Assembly (NCBI GenBank): GCA_024644045.1
Contig: JAHELT010000033.1
Location: 1 to 36,989 of the forward strand
Reading direction: 5' to 3'
Length of the DNA stretch: 36,989 bases
DNA from: Chromatiales bacterium
GTDB taxonomy: Bacteria > Pseudomonadota > Gammaproteobacteria > JAHELT01
The notes under the pieces were generated by a model that saw only the letters and a program-made list of their open reading frames with translations, was not told where the DNA came from and did no database searches. A program made the translations under genes and the position numbers. Positions 15,664 to 24,000 of this stretch are shown here, piece after piece. How positions within the stretch are numbered: the stretch's first letter is position 1; every line of letters begins with the position of its first letter.

Positions 15664-15954
15664 AGGGATCGGTCGTCCGCCGATGCCAGCGACGCCGATT
15701 TCAATCGGGTCGACGAAGCCGGGCACTTACACGGCCTGGACATGACGTCTCTGTTCAATAACGTCGCCCAGTGCCCGGCGCTGTCCGTGCCGTCCGGAAT
15801 GACCGCAGGCGGCCTGCCGACCGCTGCACAGATCGTCGGGCGTCGTTTCGACGACCCGACCGTGCTGCGCATCGGCAAAGCCGTGGAGCTGCACAGGCCC
15901 TGGGCTTCATGGGCAGCAAACGAATCGATGGCGCGGTGGCGACCGGCCCGGTAG
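15664..15954 (+). pseudogene. C-terminal remnant of an amidase-signature enzyme
   Basis: One open frame from the end of the M48 gene reads DFNRVDEAGHLHGLDMTSLF, then NNVAQCPALSVPSGMTAGGL, PTAAQIVGRRFDDPTVLRIG and KAVELHRPW. This is the C-terminal end of amidase-signature family hydrolases (the GatA-like fold), whose closing segment is CPxLSVPSG...PTGxQIVGxxxDDxTVxRxAxAxE. The Ser-Ser-Lys catalytic triad lies in the missing N-terminal 350 or so residues, so the product cannot be an active amidase. An in-frame ATG at 15742 could still be translated. Confidence 0.8.
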
Positions 15955-16248
15955 CCCGCCTTGGCCGGCGTCGCAGGAAACGTCAGCGATGGTCCCGCAC
16001 TGAACGGGGACCATCTCTGAGACAGGCGCCTGAACTGCCGCTGCGGATCCGCCGGATCGAACAGTTCGTTCGGCCCGGGCGAGGTGTCGAACGGGTCGGC
16101 GACGCTGCGGTTCGGGTACCATTTCAATGCCACGACCACATGATGTAGTACTGGATGAAGTCGCGCACCGTCTCATTGGTATGGGCGGCATGCGCCGCAG
16201 ACAGCTCCTCGGGCGTACGCGCAATAGCTCTACGGCTCATCCACTGTA
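15955..16248. other. Probably decayed sequence left of the mobile element
   Basis: No intact gene is recognised. On the minus strand a 38-codon frame (16240 to 16124) begins MSRRAIARTPEELSAAHAAH and stops. A second frame just after it (from about 16139) reads SVADPFDTSPGPNELFDPAD. Both have coding character but match no family I know; together they look like a gene broken by frameshifts. Confidence 0.35.
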
Positions 16249-16517
16249 CTAGGGCCTGTTAACGCTATGCGAATACCCATCGTTGGCTCTCCAATGAGGC
16301 CAGACAAGGCGCGCAGGGTGCAGTTTGGTCATCCAAATAAGGCCTGCGCAACGCCGCAGGGCCTCATTGGAGAGTCAACCCGTAGGGACAGGGCCGTTTT
16401 TCCCATGGCGTCGTTGCACTTCGCTTAGGTACGGGGAGTACACCGCACTCAGTTCGCCTTGCCCTGAGAAAAACGGCCGCCGGCGATCGGCATTCGCATA
16501 GCGTTAACAGGCCCTAG
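16249..16517. mobile_element. IS5-like MITE with flanking CTAG duplication
   Basis: The ends are perfect inverted copies over 26 bases, 16249-16274 and 16492-16517, starting CTAGGGCCTGTTAACGC. With CTAG taken as the 4-bp target duplication, the element is 16253-16513, 261 bp. The match continues imperfectly for about ten more bases. Inside, 16282-16301 and 16360-16379 form a second inverted repeat with 19 of 20 bases matching, containing CTCTCCAATGAGGCC. There is no transposase, so it is non-autonomous. A CTAG duplication fits the YTAR target preference of the IS5 subgroup; the family assignment is inference. Confidence 0.85.
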
Positions 16518-16742
16518 TGTGATTGGACACGCAATTGCCGCACATGTACATGTTGCTGCGCGGCACTGCGGCTGCCGCACCCGTTCGAATCTCCCGCACC
16601 ACGACGCAGGCACGACGTTTCCATTTGATCTGGGACAGAGACTCGACATATCGGCCCAGCGGCGTTAGGCAAGCGGACGGCGGCTGGGTTATTCTGGGCG
16701 CTCCCCGCGACCGTGGATTCAACCCCGTTCCGGAACCCGTAA

Positions 16743-17366
16743 GTGACTGAGACCGACACGCTTCTGACGCAATTACAGCGCCTTGCCCGAAAGAGCGAAC
16801 GCGAGTACTTCCGTGCGCTCGATCCGGCATTCGCCCGCGTCGCCCACGGGGTCAGTGGAGACAAGGAACCGGACGCACGAAACCCCCTGAATAGACTGCT
16901 GGTAGCCGTCGATTTCTCGGACTGTTCGCGGGCGGCGCTGAGCTATGCGATCCGGTTGGGCGAGCTCGCAGGGTGCGATGCCATGATCCTCGTGCATATA
17001 TTGAGCAATGAAAAGATGCGCGAGAGCATCAGGCAACGTTACCCGTTCCAGCCGCGCGATACGCAGGGTCCGATTCAGCTCGACGACAGTGAGCTGGTCG
17101 AAGTGCTGGCCGAGGAGCGTGAGAAGAGCTATGCGGCACTGCAGTGCTTCGTGCCAGCGGCATCTGCTCTGCGCAGGGTCCAGCTGCGCGTGCTGATCGG
17201 GGATCCACTGGCGCGCATCCTCGATGCCGCCGCGGAGACGCGTGCCGATACACTGGTGCTGGGCACGCACGGGCGCACCGGGCTGCAGCGTGTGGTCATG
17301 GGCAGTGTCGCCGAACGGGTCGTTCGCGCGGCGCCCTGTCCGGTCATCACGGTAAAAGAGGCCTGA
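16743..17366 (+). CDS. Universal stress protein (UspA family)
   Basis: A 207-residue single-domain universal stress protein. After an N-terminal extension of about 48 residues the fold begins NRLLVAVDFSDCSRAALSYA. It ends with VLGTHGRTGLQRVVMGSVAE and CPVITVKE, the GxxGx9GS pattern of ATP-binding members. These are cytoplasmic proteins that support survival under starvation or respiratory stress. The start is GTG at 16743, with no strong ribosome-binding site visible. It begins 225 bases after the MITE. Confidence 0.92.
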   Translation: MTETDTLLTQLQRLARKSEREYFRALDPAFARVAHGVSGDKEPDARNPLNRLLVAVDFSDCSRAALSYAIRLGELAGCDAMILVHILSNEKMRESIRQRYPFQPRDTQGPIQLDDSELVEVLAEEREKSYAALQCFVPAASALRRVQLRVLIGDPLARILDAAAETRADTLVLGTHGRTGLQRVVMGSVAERVVRAAPCPVITVKEA

Positions 17367-17457
17367 ACAATCCGACCACGTCCACCACGGCATTGGCCAC
17401 TGTCTGCCGAACCGCGTATGCTCTCGCACGGCATCGTTCAAGGGAGGCCTCGAAAAC

Positions 17458-17790
17458 ATGGCCGTCACGGGGATCTGGACCGTCGAGTACTACGGCGCGT
17501 TCGGCTGGGAGAATGCCGGTGTTCTGGTGCTCGAGAAGGGGCGCGCGGTGGGCGGAGGTAACAACCACTTCTCGATCGGCACCTATGAGAGCGCCGGGCG
17601 CTCGATCACGATCAACCTGACGCTCGAATACATCGGCAAGCCGCGCACACTGTTCGGTGAGAAACAGCGTCATTTCGACATCGAGCTGCACGGTAAGCAC
17701 ACGCTCAAATCCATGGAAGGCACGGTAAATCGCCCGGACAAGAAGGTCATTCCCCTGCAGTTCCGGATGACCCGAAGAGCGCCCCTTTGA
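17458..17790 (+). CDS. GrlR-like small protein
   Basis: A 110-residue beta-rich protein with no signal peptide. It reads GIWTVEYYGAFGWENAGVLV, then LEKGRAVGGGNNHFSIGTYE, then ITINLTLEYIGKPRTLFGEK. The order of strands and the GxGVxxLxxGxxxGGxxxxxxxGxY pattern resemble the GrlR (T3SS regulator-like) beta-barrel superfamily, where members bind partner proteins or ligands. A link to type III secretion is not suggested here. The gene starts at ATG 17458, after GGGAGG at 17439-17444. It lies 14 bases before the PPK2 gene, so they are probably one operon. Confidence 0.65.
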   Translation: MAVTGIWTVEYYGAFGWENAGVLVLEKGRAVGGGNNHFSIGTYESAGRSITINLTLEYIGKPRTLFGEKQRHFDIELHGKHTLKSMEGTVNRPDKKVIPLQFRMTRRAPL

Positions 17791-17804
17791 CCGAGGGTTC
17801 AGCA

Positions 17805-18629
17805 ATGGGCAACAAGCAGAGCAAGGCAAACGGTCCCGACAGGAAGACCGAAAACAAGATCAAGAACAAGATCTATCTCGAGGAGCTCGAAAAACTGCAG
17901 ATCGAGCTGGTCAAGCTGCAGGAGTGGATCAAGCATGAAGGCCTGAAGGTGGTGATCATCTTCGAGGGTCGCGATGCCGCCGGCAAGGGCGGCGCTATCA
18001 AGCGCATCATCCAGCGCCTCAATCCGCGCGTATGCCGGGTGGTGGCGCTCGCCGCCCCGACCGAACGCGAGAAAACCCAGTGGTACTTTCAGCGCTACGT
18101 CGCCCACCTGCCGGCGGCTGGCGAAATGGTGCTGATGGACCGAAGCTGGTACAACCGCGCGAACGTGGAACGCGTAATGGGCTTCTGCACCGACGAAGAA
18201 TACAAGGAGTTCATGCGCAGCTGCCCCGAGTTCGAGCGCATGCTCGTTCGCTCAGGCATCGTCCTGATCAAGTACTGGTTTTCAGTCAGCGACGATGAGC
18301 AGGAGCGCCGCTTCCAGAAGCGCATCCACGACAGCACCAAGCGCTGGAAGCTGAGTCCCATGGATCTCGAGTCGCGCAAGCGCTGGGTCGAGTACTCCAA
18401 GGCCAAGGACGAGATGTTCGCCCTCACGGACATCAAGCAGGCACCGTGGTTCGTAATCGATTCCGACAACAAGAAACGCGCGCGCCTCAACTGCATCGCG
18501 CATCTGTTGAGCATGATTCCCTACCGTGACCTCACGCCGAAACCGATCAAGCTTCCGCGGCGCCAGAGTGAAGGCACCTACGTCCGCCCGCCGATGTCGG
18601 ATCAGACGTTCGTGCCGAAAAAGTATTGA
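17805..18629 (+). CDS. ppk2: Polyphosphate kinase 2
   Basis: A 274-residue PPK2-family kinase, which transfers phosphate between polyphosphate and nucleoside diphosphates (or monophosphates, by subclass). After a lysine-rich start, the P-loop core begins with LKVVIIFEGRDAAGKGGAIK (Walker A, near residues 52-66). It continues through APTEREKTQWYFQRYVAHLP, the Walker B VLMDRSWYNRANVERVMGFC and the lid KRIHDSTKRWKLSPMDLESR, and ends with WFVIDSDNKKRARLN. Length and motifs fit the single-domain class I type. The ATG at 17805 is used with GAGGG about nine bases upstream; a TTG at 17787 would overlap the upstream gene. Confidence 0.95.
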   Translation: MGNKQSKANGPDRKTENKIKNKIYLEELEKLQIELVKLQEWIKHEGLKVVIIFEGRDAAGKGGAIKRIIQRLNPRVCRVVALAAPTEREKTQWYFQRYVAHLPAAGEMVLMDRSWYNRANVERVMGFCTDEEYKEFMRSCPEFERMLVRSGIVLIKYWFSVSDDEQERRFQKRIHDSTKRWKLSPMDLESRKRWVEYSKAKDEMFALTDIKQAPWFVIDSDNKKRARLNCIAHLLSMIPYRDLTPKPIKLPRRQSEGTYVRPPMSDQTFVPKKY

Positions 18630-18962
18630 GAGTCCCGCACGCGCAGCTGTTCTGCGGTGTGTGCATCGGATAGAGCCGGGTCAAACACGGCAGGTTTCAT
18701 TGCATACTGAGTTACTTTCTACTGAAACCCGATGTCGCACGTGCGCATCGCGCCGCCCCGCGTTCGCCCGGTTCTCGGAGCAGGCGGCCCGCCGGGTTGA
18801 GCCACCCGCGCCCGTCCAGGGCACCAGCCACATCCGCCGCGAAACGACCGCCTGTTAAAGCTCGGAGCCCGACCTGCCGCTAATCCCGGCAGAGCCCGCT
18901 GCGGCGTACAGTTCTCCGCAGGCAAGGGTCGTTTACCGGGTACAACCAAAACGGGTGATTTC
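18630..18962. other. Intergenic region, nothing recognised
   Basis: No gene, RNA or clear hairpin is recognised between the PPK2 and PilZ genes. The open frames here lack conserved motifs. Confidence 0.5.
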
Positions 18963-19322
18963 TTGGCTGATTCAGGCCCCGCGCAGGCAAAAGGCGAAAG
19001 CCGCAGAGCGCACTACCGGATCGACTATCCGGAGGGTGACCGGCCGCATCTGCGGTACGGCAAGCGGCGATACGAGATCCTCAACCTCTCCGAGGGCGGC
19101 ATCAAGATCGAGATCCCGCAGAGCGACGAGCTGCCCCTCGAGGAAACGCTCAGCGTGACCATCGAGCTGGTCGGTGGCAGGGAGATCGAGGTGGAAGGAC
19201 ACGTTCTACGCCGCGACACGGACACCACCGTCCTGCACCTGAGCTCGCGCGTACCGCTGAGCGTTATCGTGGAGGAACAGCGCCAGCAGATCGCGAAGTA
19301 TCGGCGCCTCAATCCCGCCTAG
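18963..19322 (+). CDS. PilZ-domain protein
   Basis: A 119-residue PilZ domain, the common receptor for cyclic di-GMP. Both ligand motifs are visible: RRAHYR (RxxxR) near residue 14 and NLSEGG (D/NxSxxG) near residue 42, followed by the beta-barrel strands SVTIELVGGREIEVEGHVLR. A short C-terminal helix (VEEQRQQIAKYRRLN) follows the barrel. The start is TTG at 18963, tentative. The gene is convergent, 15 bases apart, with a diguanylate cyclase. Confidence 0.9.
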   Translation: MADSGPAQAKGESRRAHYRIDYPEGDRPHLRYGKRRYEILNLSEGGIKIEIPQSDELPLEETLSVTIELVGGREIEVEGHVLRRDTDTTVLHLSSRVPLSVIVEEQRQQIAKYRRLNPA

Positions 19323-19337
19323 GCGTAAATACCGCGG

Positions 19338-20876
19338 TCAGTCGGAGGCGGCCACCACCCGATCACGTCCCGTGCGCTTCGCCTGATAGAGCGCCTTGTC
19401 GGCGCGCTCGAACAGCGCCTCCATCGAATCGCCCTGACGCAGCTGCGCGACGCCGATCGACAGTGTCACCTCGACCGGCCGACCGGAGCGGTGAAAACGA
19501 ACTCGCGCGATCGCCTCCCGTAGCTTGCTCGCGACAGTCACCGCACCCGCCGCTTCGGTGTCGGGCAGCAGAATCACGAACTCCTCCCCGCCGTAACGGG
19601 CAAAGAAATCGTTGGTACGCAGGTTCTTGCTGCACAAGGTGGCGACCTGCTGCAGCACCTTGTCACCGGCGGCATGCCCGTGGGTGTCGTTGATGCGTTT
19701 GAAGTGATCGAGGTCGAGCAACGCGTAGCTGAGCGTGTGGCCGTGGCGGCGGGCGCGCTCGTATTCTTTGTACAGCTGGTCCTCCAGTGCCAGCCGGTTG
19801 GGCACCCCGGTCAGGGTGTCGACCCGCGCCTCGGCCTGACTTGCTTCCAGGCGTGCGCGCAGTTCGTTGGTTTCCGTTTCGAGCTGCTGCATTTTTGCGC
19901 TCAGTGTCTGCGATCGCGACACGTTCTGCTCACGCCGTTCGCGCTCGTGATCGAGAAAGTCTTTGAGCGCCCCGCGCATCGCCTTGAGACGGGATTCGAT
20001 CGCCGCCTTGAGCGAGCCGCGGTCGGCGGGCGTGTCGAAAACCGCGTGGATCTCGTCGACGTCTGCAGTCATGCGGCGGCCGAACTCGGTGGTTTCCGAC
20101 TGCGCCGAGGCGAAATTATCCAGCGCCTTGTGCATGTCCGCCTGGATGCCGGAGATCGCGCTCGAGGCGATTTTCAAGTAGCCCTCCAAATCGCGGACAT
20201 CGTGGCGCAGGAACGCGTGGAAATCGTTCAGCAGGCTCGCCGTATCGCGCACCGGATCGTCGTTCGCGGCGGCGACCAGGCTGGTTTTGAGCGTGTCGGC
20301 ACGCTGCTCGAACTCGCCCGGCAGCAGCAGCCAGTCGAGAAGCTGCACGAGAACTGGATGCGCCAGCGGCTGTGCAGGCGTATCCGTCGCGCCAGCCGCG
20401 GCCTGCGTGATGCACTCGTCGATGAATTCCTTGAGGTGGCCAAGCGCCTGCCCGTGCTGCTCTCCCGCCACCAGCCGCTCGGCCAGCTGGCGTGCCTCGA
20501 ACTCACGACTTGCCGGAACGCGCAGCCCGAGCACCAGCTCGGCCAGCGCCGCCGGGTCCGGCCCCGCAGATACCTGGTCGCCCCGTGATTCCTGAGCCTC
20601 GCTCAGCTGCAGGCACTCGTCGACGATGCGCGAGAACAGCGCGTGGCGCCTGGCCGGATCGTCCTCGGCACGAAACACCTCGCGGACCCGCGTCAGTTTC
20701 TCATCGATCTCGGCTGAGCTGTTCTGATAGCGGGCCACCAGCTTCAGCACGGTCTTGTAAAACCAGCGCTCGCGCCCGCCGTAGTCCCGCTCGCAGCGGT
20801 CAAGCTCGGTAACCAGCTGCCGGTAGTCGGCCTGCCAGTCGCGCTGATTGTTGGATGTGGGGCTGGCTCCGGGCAT
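19338..20876 (-). CDS. Diguanylate cyclase (GGDEF) with long helical sensor
   Basis: A 512-residue soluble protein. Residues 1-300 are mostly helical and carry no recognised sensor domain. A coiled coil (RREQNVSRSQTLSAKMQQLE, TNELRARLEASQAEA) leads into a GGDEF domain from about residue 340: DTLTGVPNRLALEDQLYKEY, YALLDLDHFKRINDTHGHAA, RYGGEEFVILLP and VTLSIGVAQ. The GGEEF active site is intact, and RTND five residues before it matches the product-inhibition I-site (RxxD), so it should make cyclic di-GMP from GTP with feedback control. No transmembrane segment is seen. Confidence 0.94.
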   Translation of the reverse strand: MPGASPTSNNQRDWQADYRQLVTELDRCERDYGGRERWFYKTVLKLVARYQNSSAEIDEKLTRVREVFRAEDDPARRHALFSRIVDECLQLSEAQESRGDQVSAGPDPAALAELVLGLRVPASREFEARQLAERLVAGEQHGQALGHLKEFIDECITQAAAGATDTPAQPLAHPVLVQLLDWLLLPGEFEQRADTLKTSLVAAANDDPVRDTASLLNDFHAFLRHDVRDLEGYLKIASSAISGIQADMHKALDNFASAQSETTEFGRRMTADVDEIHAVFDTPADRGSLKAAIESRLKAMRGALKDFLDHERERREQNVSRSQTLSAKMQQLETETNELRARLEASQAEARVDTLTGVPNRLALEDQLYKEYERARRHGHTLSYALLDLDHFKRINDTHGHAAGDKVLQQVATLCSKNLRTNDFFARYGGEEFVILLPDTEAAGAVTVASKLREAIARVRFHRSGRPVEVTLSIGVAQLRQGDSMEALFERADKALYQAKRTGRDRVVAASD

Positions 20877-20944
20877 GACGGCTGTTCGCTGAGATCAGTG
20901 GATTTCCTTCTTAGCGTTACCCTCGCTTAAAAGCTTTAGCCCCA

Positions 20945-21000
20945 CTGTCGATAGCTCAACATTTTGGGGACATTCCCCAATACTGACGGGATTTCGACAG
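20945..21000. terminator. Nested inverted repeats after the NRPS
   Basis: An inner hairpin TTGGGGA-CAT-TCCCCAA (20964-20980) is enclosed by CTGTCGA (20945-20951) and TCGACAG (20994-21000). It lies directly after the NRPS stop codon and upstream of the cyclase gene. It probably ends NRPS transcripts, but the lack of a T-run and the nested symmetry also fit a REP-like repeat. Confidence 0.5.
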
Positions 21001-21002
21001 AG

Positions 21003-24000
21003 CTATTCGCCGAATTCTTCGAGCAGCGCGCCGAGGCTTTCCGGTGTCAGACCGGTATCGGGGAAGTCGGCGGGGGTCAGCGCGCCGGCATCCGCGGACA
21101 GGCAGTGATCGATCAGCTCGTCGAGGGCGGTGAGGAACGCACCGGTGAGTTCGGTAAGCGCTTGTTCACTGTAGTGCGTTTCACCGTACCGCCAGTTCAC
21201 CTGCAGCCTGCCGTGAATGACAAAAGCATCGATGATGATCTCGTAAGGGCGCCGGCAGCCGGGGTCCTGTGACAGGACCAGCTCGCGCGCCAGCCGGAAC
21301 TGCGATCCTTCGTCGAGCAGCCCGTCCAGCCGGCCCAGATAGTTGAACAGAACCCTCGCCCGGGGCTGCGACCCCAATGTCCGGGTGAGCTCGCTGTCGC
21401 CGCCCAGATAACGCAACAGCCCGTAGCCGACCCCATTGTCCGGCACGGCCCGCAGCTGCTCCTTGACCGCAATCAGCGCGGCGGCCGGGGTCCGCGCCCC
21501 GGCAGGCTCCAGGCACACGGGATAAATGCTGGTGAACCACCCGACCGTCCTGGACAGATCCGACCCTTCCACGACCGACTCCCGGCCGTGCCCCTCGAGG
21601 TCGACACGCAGCGACCCGGAGCAACCCGCGAGGACGGCGAGCAGCGCGGTGAGCAGGACCTCATCGGTGCGCGTGTTGTAGGCCGCCGGCACTTCTTTGA
21701 GGAGTGCGCGGGTTCGCTCGGCCGGAAGGCTCACGCGTACGATGCGCTCGGTTTGCTGAATGCCGCAATCCTCGCGCACCGGCTCCGAGGGCCCGGGCGG
21801 CAGGTCACACCACCACCGCGCCTGGCGTTGAGCGGCGGCGGAGGTTGCGTAGTCGGCGATGCGCTCGGCCCAGGTCTTGAACGACGTCGTTTTCGCCGGC
21901 AGCCCAGGCTCGTGGCCCTTGCGCAGCTGGTCGCACAGGCGCTCGAGATCCTGCAGCAGGATGTACCACGAGACGCCGTCGACCACGAGATGGTGGATGA
22001 TCAGCAGCAGGAGCGCAGGCTGCCCCGCCGCCCGCCGAAACAGCACACAGCGCACGAGGTCTCCGCGTTCGAGGTCCAGACTGCGCTGCTGCGCTGCTTC
22101 CACTTCGGCAATCTGAAGCTCCTCCGCACGCACGTCCAGCGCACCGAGCTCGACGACCTGAAGCAGTGAGTCAGCGCACGCCGGTGCATCGATGACCTGC
22201 AGCCAGGCGCCGCGTTCCTGCGTGTAGCGCGAACGCAACGCATCATGATGCACGCGCAGGTGTTGCAGCGCCTGGTCCAGGCAGTCGACGGGCAGGTCGG
22301 CGGGCACTTTCAGCAGCATCGCCTGGTTCCAATGCTCCGGTGCGGGGTGCATCTGCTCGAAAAAGCGCCGCTGAATGGGAGTCAACGGGACGGGACCGGT
22401 GACCGCGGCCTGCTCAGTGGACACCGCTTCCTCCACCTGCGCGACGCGCGCGAGACTCTCCACCGTCGGATGCCTGAAGATCTGCCCCGGCTCGATGTGC
22501 AGGCCGCTGCGCCGGGCGCGCGAGCAGATCTGAATGTTGATGATCGAATCGCCGCCAAGCGCGAAGAAATTGGCGTTCACGCCAACCCGCGGCATCCCCA
22601 GCAGCGACGCCCAGATTTCGGCCAGCGCGGTCTCCGCCGGCGTGCGCGGCGCCCGATAGTCGTCCTCGACGGCGGCATCGCCCGCGGTCGGCGGCGGCAA
22701 AGCCTGGCGGTCGGCCTTGCCGTTCGGCGTGAGCGGTATCTCGGGAAGACGCGCGAACCAGGTCGGCTGCATGTACTCGGGCAGCCGGTCGCCCAGGAAC
22801 GCGCGCAGCTCGCTGTCGGGAACCGCGGTATCGGCGACGTAGTAGGCGGCAAGGCCTGCGCCGCGCTCGGGCTCGGCGCCTGCCGCGCCGGCCGGTCCGT
22901 GCTGCAGCGCGGCGACCGCCTCCCGGATGCCGTCGAAATCCAGCAGCGCCGATTCCACGTCGCCCAGCTCAATGCGCGCTCCGCGCAGCTTTATCTGCTC
23001 GTCGGTACGCCCGAGGTACTCCAGCACGCCGTCCCCGCGCCAGCGCGCAAGGTCGCCCGTCGCATACATGAGGCCGTGGCCGTCGAACGGATTGGCGATG
23101 AACCGCTCCGCGGTCAGCTGCAGCTGTCCCAGATAACCACGGGCAAGCGCGGGGCTCGCGATATGCAGCTCGCCGGGTATCCCGCACGGCGCCGGCTGAC
23201 CGCTCGAGTCCAGCACGTAGATACCGGTGTCGTCGATCGGCCGGCCGATCGGCACGGACCCGCTGCTGTCGGCGGCCGCATCGAAGCGGTGGATCATGCA
23301 CCCGACCACCGCCTCGGTGGGTCCGTACTCGTTGTAGATTTCCACGCCCTCACCGAACAGGGCGAGCGCGGCATTGGCTTGTGCGGTTTTGAAATCCTCG
23401 CCGCCGACGATCAGGGTCTTGACGCGCGAGTCCCTCAGAGCCCGTGTGCCGAGCAGTGCGAGATGCGACGGGGTAAGCTTGACGATCTCGACCTGGTTGT
23501 CGTCGATGACCTCGAGCACCGCCAGCGCATCGCTCGCCGGATCCTCCGGATAGACCACGATGCGCCCGCCGCTGACCAGCGGCACGAAGAGCGAGGTCAC
23601 CGTGAGGTCGAATGACAAAGACGAGTAAAGCGGAAAGCTTCTGGTCTCACCGCACACATAAGTACGGTTGGCCCAACTGACGTAATGTGCGAGCCCCGCA
23701 CGCCGGACCATGACACCTTTCGGCTGTCCGGTGGAACCTGAGGTGAAGATGACGTAGGCAAGATCGTCGGCGCCGGCGTCTGCAGGCTGCGCCGCATCGG
23801 CAGACGCCGCGATCCGGTCCCAGTCGCGGTCCAGGCATACCACGGTCGCTGCCTGCTGCGAAAAACGCCCGGCAAGCGATTCCTGGGTGAGCAGCACCGG
23901 TGCCGCCGCCGCTCGCTGCATCGCCTCCAGCATGTGCTGCAGCCGTCTCGCCGGGTAGTTGGGATCCAGGGGCACGTATGCGCCGCCTGCTTTCAGTATG

